Below, one piece after another: positions 43,647-58,310 of a stretch of DNA of 64,000 bases (positions within the stretch are counted from its first letter, which is position 1; each line of letters begins with the position of its first letter). Where the stretch lies: NCBI GenBank assembly GCA_006384855.1, contig VCJN01001685.1:1-64000 (forward strand), written 5' to 3'. The notes beneath the pieces are model-generated. The model made no database searches. It was not told the origin of the DNA and saw only the letters and a program-made list of their open reading frames with translations. Origin of the DNA: Tetraselmis striata (taxonomy: Eukaryota > Chlorophyta > Chlorodendrophyceae > Chlorodendrales > Chlorodendraceae). Both the position numbers and the translations under genes were made by a program.

Positions 43647-46306
43647 GTCACTAAAATGGTGTAAGTTTATTGCGTCATTTCTGCAAATACTGCCCAGCCC
43701 AGCCATCCCACACATGCACTTCCCCTACAGTGTAGCCAACATGGACCTCAGAATGTATTGCACGCTCACTGGGAGGCGCTGGTGCAGTGGCGTACGCAAT
43801 GTGCAGAAGTTGCGCAGTCCAGCATAGGCCAAGTATCGCCATGCGTTTTATTACACACTGCTAGCTATAATCTAGTCATGCTGCCAGTACTAAAGCCTGC
43901 CAATACTAGTCCGGCGCCATCCCAACCACCGCACTGCTGCTCCCAACCTACAATGCTTCCTGTAGTGCCTGCATGCTGCTTCCTGAGCGGCTGCGCTTGC
44001 GGCGCCACCTGCCCTGCCGCCAGATCCTGCCATGCACTCGTTAGCGCCCCCCCCCCCCCCCCCCCCCCCCTCCCCCCCCCCCTGTCACGCATGCAATCCC
44101 TCCATGCAATCAATGTGTGGCACCACTATCAAATACTACACACATTGCGCGAGTGTGCACCTGCACCGCGGCAAGACGGCGCAGCGGCAGGCCGGCGTCG
44201 CTGCGGCCCTACCGTCCAAACGAATGTCCAGCATCATGACTACACTACGGTAGCAACTGCATCTATTGCAGTTGATTCAGTGACACTAAGTCCCGCAGTC
44301 TGCCTGAATGCCCATGACAAGCCCTTGTTCCTCCCCCATTGCCATTACCCTAACTGGACGACGCACCGGCGGGGGCGTCGGGGCATCATGGCGTCAAGCA
44401 CGCTGCATCTGCGCACGGCCCCTGTGCACCCCAGCCGGCTGGTCCGACGCTGCGGCAGCAGCATGCAACATGGCGTGCGGCTATTCCTTACAGCCGACTA
44501 CGCAGTCCCCTCCCCTGTGCCTCCAAGCACACACCAGGCGCGCACCTGCTTGTAGGCAGGAGAGTTGCATCTACGCGCGCTGCAACTTGCTGGTTGTGCT
44601 CGGGCGTAGAGCCAGAGCAGCCTTGAGTTTATGTTTAGAGCAAGGGGAGAGAGGGGGCGGGGGAGAGGGGGGTGTCAGGCAGGCCTAGTGGAGCAAAGTG
44701 CATGGATAGTCCGGAAGAGATAGCAATCATGTCTATACGCGCAAGTTGGAGTAGTTTGGGCTGTGTGGATGTGTGTGTGTGTGGGGGGGGGGGGGGGGGG
44801 GGGGGGTTCAGTGCGGCTATAAGCCGCGCAAGCCGCGCGTGCTGAGAATGGCAGCCAACGTGAAATTCGCGGCCGGGAACAATATTCGGCCGGGTCAATA
44901 ATCGTTAAGTGCGCCTCTTCACGGCGCGACAATACGCAGTGCACAAACGGCGCACAAACGTCGCGGGCCAAGTCGGGATCGAGAGGAGGTGGGGGGGGGG
45001 GGGGGGGGGGGGCAATTACTGCCGCGCGCTTTGAAGTTACCTGACGATGCCCACCGGTTGCGCCAGTGAGGGAAGTCTTGCGACAAGCTCCTATGCAACG
45101 TTTTCGTACGTGTCAAGATGTGCCGCAACCATCGCTTGCCAATGCGGCACGGCACGAGCAGCGTGTCGTCCACCATCGCGGAACGCGGTATTGGATGATG
45201 CTGCGGTATGGCCGCTCGGGCACCCAGTAGCAACACCCGAATGACACAAACCACCCAAGTAGTACGCGTGGCACAAGACGGGTAGTGCGCGCCCAAGCGC
45301 AATACGGAGGACGAGTGGCAGCCGTCAGCACAGGTGATGACGGCTGCGATATCAAGCCAGAACCTCGGCAGCAGGGCGCATCAGGGCGTTGCGTTACGCA
45401 ATATCGAGCAGGACCCCAGCAGCGCTGATATTGCCTAACGCAAATGGCAGTTTGCACGACAATATCTTGATATTTTCGCGCAAATGACATGCTCTAAACT
45501 AGGGCAGGTCACATCCGTGACGGCGAGGTACTTTACGGCAGGTTGCCGAGGTGTGACATCCGTGACGGCGTCACGCGTACGATAAAAATAGCGCTATATA
45601 TTGACGAATAAATAGCTCCATTGTCGTTGACGATTTCACGTCACGTCTCTGTAGTTGAAAAATTAGATACTAATTGACATATAATTTACATTTTAAGCCA
45701 TATGATCTTCAGATCTTATGTTTAAATACATTGAATATAATCTGATTCTAACGCGTCTATTTCGTTATCTCCTCGCTTGATATTATCGTCATAGGCGACG
45801 CCATCTGCATCCTCATCCGGGATAAATAGGAGGAATAGGTCGCTAATGCTGCCTGATCCGAGGGGGTGATCGATATCGCTCGTACCGGTACGAGTTTATT
45901 ATAATATACAAGTAGTCGCTACAGCCTACAGGTAGCCGCCGCCGCAACAGCCCGTGCGCGCACGACGGCGCCCACAGCAAAGGTTCGGCACGGCGGCGCT
46001 TTTCCGGCGACTTCTTCGTCCAGCAAGTGAGACAAGTGGCCGCCGACAACAGCGCGCATATCGTCATATCGTCACGCCACAGACAAAGAAACTACAGACC
46101 GCCCTCAGTTTCCCAGCTAGCACACAGAGCTATCCGCCACGGCCTGGCGAACATTCCGTTGACGGGACCTTGCCGGCCCGGACAGGTTTGCGGAGCGACG
46201 GGCCGCCTGGGCGAGGGCAGTCGCCGCACCGTGCCGCACCGCGAGTCGGCGAGGCGCGGCGAGAGGGGGCGCACGCGAGGGCAAGCGGGCCTGAACGATA
46301 GGCGCG
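43647..46306. other. Spacer with long C and G tracts, no gene seen
   Basis: Holds a C-dominated tract at about 44047-44083 and G tracts at about 44784-44807 and 44989-45012. A GTGACATCCGTGACGGCG word is duplicated near 45513 and 45551. The last 200 bases are CpG-rich and should be the DIM1 promoter and 5' UTR. Open frames across the C tract are low-complexity. Confidence 0.45.
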
Positions 46307-48176
<1,870 letters not shown>

Positions 48177-50962
48177 GGGACCCCCTCCGCCGTCTGCCTG
48201 CCTGCTATGCGATGGTAATCAGAACCAAGCTACCGTTTTGGGAGGCACTTAAGGGAGCCCTGCTACTACTCCGACCTTGGTCCGGCCATTTTCGGCCATC
48301 GCGCTGGTCATGGATAGACGTCACAGACACAGGGAGTGTCAATGTAAACAAGTAAGCTGCTTCACTTTCGTGCAAAATCGCGTTCTGCGACGTTACCTCC
48401 TTGCGCAGGACTGCATATTCCATTTCCGCTTTGAGCAATGTTTCCCAGCAGCACATCAGATAGACCTGGCACAGAAGCAATTAAGCGTATCTCGACTGTT
48501 TGTCAAGTCCAAGCGCGACGGCAGATTTCAATCCCGTACGCAGAGCATTCTTGTTATTGTAGCCATACACTGGATACCCAGTACAATACTATCTATTTTC
48601 AAAGGTAGAGCTATGTGATGAAAACCGCTGAGTAGTATTATTATCAATCAATGCTTAGGCCGTTTTAGAGAGTACAAGCGGCGGATCTATCTATCCGCCT
48701 CACCATTACTACCAACCTACTTAGCAGAGGCCCGCCGGCGCCAGATTCGTTGCTGCTTGCACATATCGATTTATTTTTTGATTAGTAAAATAAGGTTACA
48801 AAGTCTGATGCGCACTGTTGGTACGATTGTCGCGCATGATATGCCCCGAAGTATCAATACTACACACGAAAATAATAGTAGCGCATATTTCCATTATAGC
48901 ATCATTGATGATGATATATTACCATGCTTTTGCCCAAACATCGCAATATGTCGCTACTGCGGCTACATACACATACAGGTATGCAGTCCGCACGTATACT
49001 AAATTGCTGGCTAAGATGATATGAAATTAGTGCTGATATTAAAAGTAGCAGGCTCCTGTCGGAAATGTATTGTTTTTCACTGCAACTGCTTCCGATTTAG
49101 AAATGTAATACATACTACGGTGTTTTTGTTACTACGCTACTACGGCGATGCGCGTATCGAACATTGTGACATTTTATCATCATTAAATAGATGTGTAATT
49201 ATGTGAATTCTATATGTTAGGCCGAGCAGCATAATGCAGCAGATGACTACCACGCAATTGACTAGCACGTGCTGTCTAGAGATCGACAAAGAGGATGATG
49301 ATGCTGACTTTACCGCGGGTGCAACTAAGAGTGGCGCACGCATCACAGGTAACACCGCCCCAGCAGTATATAAATGCAATGTGTAACAACAGTAGATGCG
49401 CACACATGATGATGTATCAATTCGCATTATGATAGTCCAGGACAGTGACGCCGGGTAGCGCTCCGAAACCATAGTCACTTGTATTTATAGTGACATACAT
49501 GGAAAACTCACTAGAAAGTGCGCGTTCTTGATGCATGGTGTGCATTCCATCTATGCGCCAAGACCGCAGTCATGTGGGGCTGCATGTCCCTGCTTTCGAT
49601 GCTCCCAGATACACGATGAGATCTCTGCGTATACGATGATGGAAGGGCTTACACTGAGACGTTGCCGGAAAACCTCATCTTGCGCGCGGGTCTTTTGTTA
49701 ACTTCGTGTAGTGCGGAATTACATGCATAGTAGTCGTGCGTAGTGCGGTGGGATCATAATTGCGATTCTGAGGTTGCTCATTTGTCGGAAATTCCTGTTG
49801 CTGTATCATCGCAGTGTCAGAGCACAAACAAAATAAATCGCCCACCACTTGCAGATGCACCCATCATAAAAAACCACTTAATCATGAAAACAGTACGCAG
49901 ACTAGCATAGCATATTGGCTCCTGCGGCTCATCGTCCTGGTGCTCGTTGAAATCCAAAGACGAAGACCACGGCGAATGTTAATGCGTCTGCCGCCCGTCC
50001 CATGCCACTGAGCCACTTGCGTCACAAATAATACATTGAATAAAACAAGATGGAGTCATACGCAGCAAATTATTATCTAGTTCTATTACGCTGCCTCGGT
50101 CGCCGTCCATGAGCGCGCCTGCGTTGTGCTCCGAAACCAATAGAAAAAAGTCGATATTGCGGCGGCGGTGGCGACGACAACGTGGTTGCCCCGAAACCAC
50201 AGACCGCTCGTCGTCCAGCGGCAGGTTTTTTCTTACGACGACCTATTAAATCCTTATTGCAGAACTCGCGCCCATATAATTGTTGCGGTGCGATGACATG
50301 CTACTCCAAAGGAAAGCCTGACATAACTCGCTCGTCTACTTGCCATCAAAATCGAGCAGTACTCTCGTCGTCGCAGCGACGCCTCGGGCGTTGTACATAC
50401 GCGCTTCGTAAAAGACAGATGCGCACCTTGGACGAAGACCTTACGCGCGTCAGCACCGTCGTCGCCATATGTTCGCGGACGAGCCTTGCATTGGCGAATT
50501 CACCTAGCGCGTAGAGATAATTTCGCCACGCAACCGAGCTGTCTTGCAAGCAACTGCGTAGATAGCGGCGCATCAAAGCATTGCTACTGCGTGGCGTACA
50601 CGAGTTATTTCTTGCGAGTTGTTGCGCAGCGTGTATACGGTGTGTTGTTGTTGCTGCGGCAGCATCGCGGCTCATATCTGTCGTCGTCGAAAGCCGTTTC
50701 GCAGCAGCATAGCCGGTACCGGCGATGCAATACCGAGTTATCCGTCAGGATTAGTCGCTCGACGCACTGCTGAGGGGCGACCGAGTAGAACGAGCTGGGA
50801 GGCTGAGGGATGCGTGCGCGCGACCGTTGCTCGTGGTGTGTACATGCATGAAAACACATTTTGCAACTAGTAGAAGCACGGCGCTTTTGTATCCATTAGC
50901 CAAACTTTATTCAGGCGTACCGAACTGCTTACCCGTCAAATTATCTTTTGTCGTGCAAGACC
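48177..50962. other. Gene-poor spacer downstream of DIM1
   Basis: About 2.8 kb, largely A/T-richer than the genes, with only short motif-less frames. I see no long repeats and no RNA gene. Confidence 0.45.
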
Positions 50963-51831
50963 CTACGTTGGGGCACCGAAACCTTGCTTAACCCATGTAA
51001 AACTAACCAACACCCAATGGGGCCCATGCACGGGCCGAATTGGATCCGTACTAAGGTGTTGACGTTGCGCAGTTGGGCACATGCGGTTATGCAGCGAGAT
51101 GGGACGGGCTGTAGGTGGGGTGGTCCAGCGTAGGTTAAAAGCACTTATGCTGTCGCACCGGCTCCGCGGTGCGACATTGGCGTTGACGCGCACCACCAAC
51201 AACCGGGAACTTGAGACACGGCTCTTGAAAGCACACGTGACGAGATGTGGCAAAGGCACATGAGAGCACCTTTGCTGTGGTTTCATGCGACATCGTGCTT
51301 GAATGAGGTGCCGGTGGCCCGCGTATGTCTGGGGGTTGCGCGATCCATAAAGGATCGCTTGACCCGCATCAATTTGCTCTGACCCATTGGCTGCCACTCC
51401 GCACTCGGGTCAACCACAAACCGTCCTAGGGCATGTCCTATACCATATAGAAAGGCCACGGGTGCCCAATGTGCTTGCTGTGGTTGTGTTGTCCCCTCAC
51501 CGGCCTAGCGCGTTTCCCAGCATAGGTCCGGTGATACCTGAGACAAAGAGAATTTAACGGGTACCCCTCATTGGGCTTGGACTCCGCCGCCCGCACGTCC
51601 GCTATAAAGCCAAGATGCACCACCTCCGCGTAGGGGATAAAACGCTCGCTGGCATGCGGACACGTCATTGCGGTAATGTGCACCCGTGCAACAACCTCCA
51701 CGTCTACAGCCCCCGCCAAGATTTGCGCTAGGCACCATTATTGGCATTTTGCCAATCATGAGGTGTGCGATGATGTCTACGCTCGTCCCCGGCGACGTGC
51801 GGCGGTTCCCAACCACCCCTCCAGGATTCAC
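50963..51831 (-). pseudogene. Decayed coding region of unknown family
   Basis: Minus-strand stretches look like protein: VDVEVVARVHITAMTCPHAS, then ERFIPYAEVVHLGFIADVRA with NEGYPLNSLCLRYHRTYAGK (about 51710-51500), and, in another frame, GRFVVDPSAEWQPMGQSKLM with VKRSFMDR (about 51430-51345). I recognise no family. Broken in a few places; origin from a host gene or from a mobile element cannot be told apart. Confidence 0.35.
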
Positions 51832-53289
51832 CGTATATTATTGAGCTCAAACTTGTGACATGTGTTCGTTTTACGAAGTCCCAAGCGGTCTTCTCCGCCA
51901 ACGTTTTTTACTTGAGCAGTAGGTGTCAATGTTGTCAAGATTGGACATGTCAGATAAAGTATACACGGGGCTCGCCGGTAGGTCGTCGCGGCCATATTAT
52001 AGTATGACACTGCTGCGCAGCTGCTTATGTCTCATAACAACGCACTCGACTTGCCGCCGATGTCATTGTATTATCAGCTCAGTCCCCCGCCAGCCAAGTT
52101 CCGCAACGGCTTCCGTAAACACTGACCTCCTTTCAATTAATAATTTAGATTTCTACATCAATATATCTAGCCAAAATATATCCAAAATAATTTTCATGTT
52201 TGCACGGCTTCCAGGATTGGCGACGTGCGCCTCTGGTGGTACCCGTGCCTGGTGCGTAGTCAGCAAATAACTGGGACATGTTTGGGCGGAGTGAATGCGA
52301 CTTTTACGCATTCAGCACTGAGGTGCACTGCGTCGTTCTCGTCTAGAATGATAGAATCGCGCGCGACGAAGCAGCGCCGCGGCGGAGGGCGAGCATGCTG
52401 CCGCCGTACGTCCAATTTAGTCTTTTGCTCTCTGCGGCCCCCAAATCCACGTGCGGAACGCGCGCATCGTGGCATATTGATTGTCGTACGGGTACTGGCG
52501 GTACACGAACGTGTACGAGCTCTACATACTGCCCGCCACTATGAAATCATGGAAAATTTACGTTGATGTGTCAGTCAGTCAGCCAACCATTCAGTCACTC
52601 AGTCAGCCACCCAATCAGAGTTTCACACGTCCTATATCAAGAATTATGCCGGATGAAATTACGCACATCCAGGGACGATGGGCCGGAAAAGTGCGGAATC
52701 TATGGCCACTGGGGCACTAGGATGATATAGTAATCTCATTAGTTTTCCTACTCGAGGTCTACTCATAATAGCGACTACAATGTTTAACTCATCAGTACTC
52801 TAATCGAATGTGAGGCGACAACGCCCGCTGTGGCATTGCGCGACAACACATACGCATCCCGGAGTTGCTAGTATGCGGGAGCAGGAGCTTCCGCAAGGGC
52901 GCGGCGTTTCTCCAACCTCGTCCTCTCCATATTCGCATGCACCTCGGTTGCAAACTGTCCCCGCAAAGGCTCGCCGAACAATCGGCCGAGCTGGGACAAA
53001 ATGTCGTACGAAAGTCAATGTATATATATCTGCGTTTGCACCCGTCGCAAAACCACATCCTCTTAGTACGCCCTACAACGGGAATTGCAACTTTGCATAT
53101 TCACGGGGCGTCGCGGCGAATCTTGCCTGGAACGAGAACATGCATGAAGAGCACACGCCCGCCCCTCCCATGAAGCCGCCACATGGGACTCCATATAAAT
53201 AGACGGTGATTGCTGTGATGCCGATGGGCGTGCGTCGCGTTGCTTGCGTTGGAGTTGCTCGCATGCAAAGCCGCGAATGCCAAACATCG
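51832..53289. other. Spacer, no gene seen
   Basis: Contains a short array of CAGTCAGC/CAGTCACTCAGTCAG words at about 52570-52620. No supported gene. Confidence 0.45.
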
Positions 53290-54580
53290 TCAAATAAACT
53301 TCCGGCGCGAATCAGAGGGTACCCGATATATAGAGAGGGTATTACCTGATGCATAGGGGGCACGACACACAACAGAGACTACGGACGAAACGGCTGCGGA
53401 CGATGCGTTGCACCATGCGGATGGCCATATCCGGAAGAAGTCCGGGCCTCTTGCCTCATTGCGGTCGCACTGCAACACCTTATTAGTCGTGGCGAGGCGG
53501 TACACCGTGAGACGCATGTCCGCCTATTTCCGTAGATGGCGCAACGCCCACTCAAACATCCTCTTCAACTCCGCTCATGGCGTCTCGGACGCGGGCAACA
53601 CAAGGGCGAGATCTGGCGGCCACGAGGCGTACGGCATACCGCTAGCCAAGTACATGCGTGAGGTACCCGGGATGTAAACGTATGTCGCGAGGGCGAGGGT
53701 GAAGGAGGGCCAAGAGGGGGGGTGTATATACGCTCCTCACTGAGCGTAACTCTTCCACCGAAATATGCTATTCCCAAACCCGTCGTCGTCCGGAAGAGCA
53801 AGAGTCTTAAAACTCCGTTGTAGGAGGTTCTTGTACGTCCCGGCCGCAAGGTATATCGTCTTAGTCCAGGGGCTCGAACTCATGGGACGGCGTATCGCCC
53901 GTGCACTTCCGCAACATTTTCAACCGCCGTTGATTGTGCTCGTACATCAAAAGGATCCAATCCTCGGGGTCGACCCCCCCCCCCCCCCCCCCGCCCCCCA
54001 CCCACCCATCCACTAGACACAAGGCTCTCCGTGCGTTGATTGATTGGGTCGAATAGAACTCCCACGAACTCTATCTTCCTGCACCGATGCGCGTTGTGCA
54101 ACCTGGAGTCAGCATTTTCGAAAACGCCCTTTGCGTATCATCGGGTGCGCTTCGCACCGGTCACCGTAGGAGCGCCTAGCCCCGAGTGGTGCGATAGGCT
54201 CCCGGCTCCCATGAGGGCGATCGCCTCGACGGTGGGGATATCTATTATCCGTCTCTAGCTAAATATCGTCATCGCTTGTGACATTTCGGTCTGGAAGAAA
54301 CATTGCGGCGTTGCGATCGATTTTGGAATATTATCGGGAGGGGAGGGGACCCTCTGGACAGGGGACACCGTGTAGGTAGTAGCGGCACTGAAGATCGACT
54401 TCGGTCCACCCGAAGACATATCGCATCCGCCTCGACATCCCCCGCCATGAACAGCGACCGACACGTCGCACGTGCGTATTGGACTTGACAAGCCCCAACG
54501 GAATAAACGATTCAACATAGTCTCAATGGGGGGTGAGTGGTGGTGGTGGTGGGGGAGGGAGCGGGGAGACGGACGGTCCA
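53290..54580 (-). pseudogene. Possible decayed coding region, unknown family
   Basis: Several minus-strand stretches are open and natural-looking, for example IPTVEAIALMGAGSLSHHSG and CRKIEFVGVLFDPINQRTES around 54230-54020, and RIWPSAWCNASSAAVSSVVS around 53430. They lie in different frames and are separated by a C/G tract (about 53976-53994). No family is recognised; it may be an old mobile-element fragment. Confidence 0.25.
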
Positions 54581-54606
54581 TACCGGGGTTGCGCTTAAGT
54601 ACCCCT

Positions 54607-55521
54607 GGAGGTATTCAGTTCAGGCTGGATTGAATTCAGATGAACAGACTTCAGGCCCTGAATTCAGCCTGAAGTCTACTCAGTTCAGGCATGCAGATAT
54701 TCAGACTGAATTCATGCCCGAAGACACCCCCCCCCCCTCCCCCCCCCCCCCCCCCCCCCCCCAACAACGGCGCAGAGCAGTGGCAATTTTTGTGCGGTTG
54801 AACATATTATTACATGTATGACACCCACGGGAGCGCCGGTTTGGGACACGGACTGAATAGGCGCGGTAGGAAACTGGGACTACGAGTCACCGGCGCTACG
54901 GCGGTTAGCAGCGGGGCGGTCGGCGGCACGGCCGCGGGGTGATGCCGCCGCCGCGCTGCTGGCGATCGTCTGTTGAGCCCCTCCCGATGACACCGGAACG
55001 CCACCCTCGCCGGCGTTGATTGCATGCTCCGCGATTGGCTCCGCAACCTACATCCACACTCGTTGGTATCGTGAGCGAAGAGTGCATGGTTTGGTGAGGC
55101 GAAAGTGGTGTGGCGGTGTGTGATGTGCGTTAGTTGCGGTTCTCCTTCGAGCATCTTGCCGTCCGGCAGCCGCCAGCAGGGAAACATGGTCAATAGCTAG
55201 CGCCAAGAACAATAACATATACCAAACCCATCACAACATATTAGACAAATTCAAATCGTTTTCCACCGCTCGTACATATATTGCAAATTATCGCGTAAAT
55301 ACTAACTAATCTACTGATAAGGGGCTATTCAATACTATCCGCCACGCATTTGGGCCATATACGGCTACACCACGTAGGACAACAAAATGGGCGGCATGGA
55401 ACAATATATCTCTACGGATTCGGACTATTCAGACGACGTAGTCAGTCCTACAGCCGGGCCCCACACTTAAAAATCGTCTTTCTAAAGGGACTTCATGTAG
55501 GGGGTACTCATGCCATTTCCG
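54607..55521 (+). repeat. 915-bp tandem duplication, unit 1
   Basis: First of two head-to-tail 915-base units. Each begins GGAGGTATTCAGTTCAGG, contains several TTCAGGCTGAA-type palindromic words, a C tract of about 35 bases broken by one or two T, a minus-strand frame from ATG (54810-55184), and ends TACTCATGCCATTTCCGG. The minus-strand frame encodes about 125 residues starting MFPCWRLPDGKMLEGEP; no family is recognised and I do not call it a gene. Confidence 0.95.
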
Positions 55522-56436
55522 GGAGGTATTCAGTTCAGGCTGGATTGAATTCAGATGAACAGACTTCAGGCCCTGAATTCAGCCTGAAGTCTACTCAGTT
55601 CAGGCATGCAGATATTCAGACTGAATTCATGCCCGAAGACACCCCCCCCCCTCCCCCCCCCCCCCCCCCCCCCCCCCAACAACGGCGCAGAGCAGTGGCA
55701 ATTTTTGTGCGGTTGAACATATTATTACATGTATGACACCCACGGGAGCGCCGGTTTGGGACACGGACTGAATAGGCGCGGTAGGAAACTGGGACTACGA
55801 GTCACCGGCGCTACGGCGGTTAGCAGCGGGGCGGTCGGCGGCACGGCCGCGGGGTGATGCCGCCGCCGCGCTGCTGGCGATCGTCTGTTGAGCCCCTCCC
55901 GATGACACCGGAACGCCACCCTCGCCGGCGTTGATTGCATGCTCCGCGATTGGCTCCGCAACCTACATCCACACTCGTTGGTATCGTGAGCGAAGAGTGC
56001 ATGGTTTGGTGAGGCGAAAGTGGTGTGGCAGTGTGTGATGTGCGTTAGTTGCGGTTCTCCTTCGAGCATCTTGCCGTCCGGCAGCCGCCAGCAGGGAAAC
56101 ATGGTCAATAGCTAGCGCCAAGAACAATAACATATACCAAACCCATCACAACATATTAGACAAATTCAAATCGTTTTCCACCGCTCGTACATATATTGCA
56201 AATTATCGCGTAAATACTAACTAATCTACTGATAAGGGGCTATTCAATACTATCCGCCACGCATTTGGGCCATATACGGCTACACCACGTAGGACAACAA
56301 AATGGGCGGCATGGAACAATATATCTCTACGGATTCGGACTATTCAGACGACGTAGTCAGTCCTACAGCCGGGCCCCACACTTAAAAATCGTCTTTCTAA
56401 AGGGACTTCATGTAGGGGGTACTCATGCCATTTCCG
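55522..56436 (+). repeat. 915-bp tandem duplication, unit 2
   Basis: Second unit, offset exactly 915 bases at three checked landmarks. I noticed only one clear substitution (GGCGG against GGCAG near 56029) and a one-base shift of the T inside the C tract. After it, 56437 onward starts a third copy of the left end (GGAGGTATTCAGGCTGAA) that diverges after about a dozen bases. Confidence 0.95.
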
Positions 56437-58299
56437 GGAGGTATTCAGGCTGAACCGGATTCAGCTGAAGTTGGGATTGCTTCAGGCTGAAGTACCTTGA
56501 ACTGCATGCCCTTCAACGCAACCCATGTCCATATGTTGGAACTGGTTGGCCAGGGGCGGCGGCTGGCACCGGAGCCCCCCCCCCCCCCCCCCCCCCCCCG
56601 CCCTCTCAAGTGCGAGACGCCGCGAGTCCGAACCGTCCATCCTTACAATAAGTGCGGCGATGTCTAACGGGTCCGGTGTATGCCGGGATGGTGTGCGGGT
56701 GTTGCATGACCAAGTGTCCTCGAGCTGCCGTGCTGCAAGGGCGGAGATGGTGGGACTGAGCGTCCTTTGTCTTTTGAATGATTTAAATCAAGTTCCGGCA
56801 GCTCTGATTATTTTAAGACCAGTTCATGCGCGGTACATCTACACCCCCCCCCCCCCCCCACAAAAGAGAAGCCCTCGAGGAATCCGCATGCGAGCGCATC
56901 CCTGCGTGCCAGCATGCAGTAAAAACCACACACACTCCACTAACTACACTAAAGCTTAGCTTGAATGGCCTTGGTTGCAGCGCAGCCGCCAAAATGTCGC
57001 GCTAAAGCATCATTTTACGCGATGCGCTTTTTCTGCTCACAGTGAGTAAATGTTGTTTTTGACCAGAAAATGGCATAATACGATTGCATGCGTTTCAGCT
57101 TTTTGGGGCTGCACATGCTCCCAAGCTTTCGCGCACGGAAAGTAAAATAGATAATGAATACATTGTGTAAGTATTGTGCCAGTTGGATGATGGTGTGGCA
57201 TCACACCCTTGCATACGCCACTATCCCTACGTTTTATCCCTACAACGTTCGAAAGGGACTGGAAATGCGATCCGTTGGTAGCATATATAGCACGCGACGC
57301 GCTATATGGCCCAAGCTTCACCGTGCGAGTAGCCCATATTAAAACCCTTTTGATGCGCCACTGCCATGACGCAGCGCGGAAGGTGTGCATAAAAAATAGG
57401 CATTGTGCCAAAACACTCAGTATAGCCAAGTCACAGAAACTTTCACGCATCACCAGCAAAAAGCCGTCTAGAAACATGGGGAAACGCCATAATGCAAAGT
57501 TGTTGGTCCACGTTAGAGCATTTATGGACTCGAGTTTGAGGCACAATGGGTTGCATCTAGGTGCCCGTGACGTGGCCTAACACTGGGCCCCTATCACTGA
57601 AAACACGTTTTCGGGCCCGTAGACCCCTTAAACGTCAGCGAATCGCAAATATGATCGCAAAAATCCGGGCAATATGACACCCCTGGGCTATATGACAGCG
57701 TTTTCTCTAGGGCTTCTCCAACGCGACCTCGTATGCCTCAATCCGACGCCGTTTCGCAAAGATATGCCCCTTGGCACACCTCCCAAAACTGCGATTGCAT
57801 CACAATATTTCCGACATTGACAGCGCTCGAATTCGTCTACCCTCTTGCGTAGAGACTCGTTTTTACTCAATAAAAAGCAGGGAGTGGTCGCATGACACCA
57901 CTATGTCGACGAATTTCAAAGAAAAATGTACCTGAACATGGCAAAAAACGTTATTTATATGCTCCGAAACCGCTTACAATGCTGAAATTGGGGCACTGTT
58001 GTAGCGCGTGTTCTACTTTGTCTGCGACTTCTTTGCGCCAAAGTATGCGATATTTCCCGAATAGCGACGATACACCCAGCTACGATAGAGCATACTTGCG
58101 GTTGGTCGAATGGCATATAGTAATATTGCCATGTACCATCACAACATTGAATTCCTGCGTCTCGTATGACTTGGGGGGGCAAGACTTTGTGGGCAGGTGT
58201 ACACACGGTGGGCGGGACTGGGTTAGGTCACAGCGCTGGACCAGCAATATATTAGGCGATAGGGTTGTATAGATGTTAATAGCGGCGTGTTGAGGTACC
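56437..58299. other. Spacer, no confirmed gene
   Basis: Holds C tracts near 56577-56599 and 56844-56859. A 169-codon minus-strand frame (57037-57546) lacks an ATG at its start, has scattered hydrophobic stretches and no motif; I leave it uncalled. The rest is A/T-richer spacer. Confidence 0.4.
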
Positions 58300-58310
58300 C
58301 GTACCTGTAC

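Noticed and set aside
57037-57546. 169-codon minus-strand frame as a membrane protein
   Set aside because: It begins at a TTG codon, and no coherent membrane segments or relatives are recognisable.
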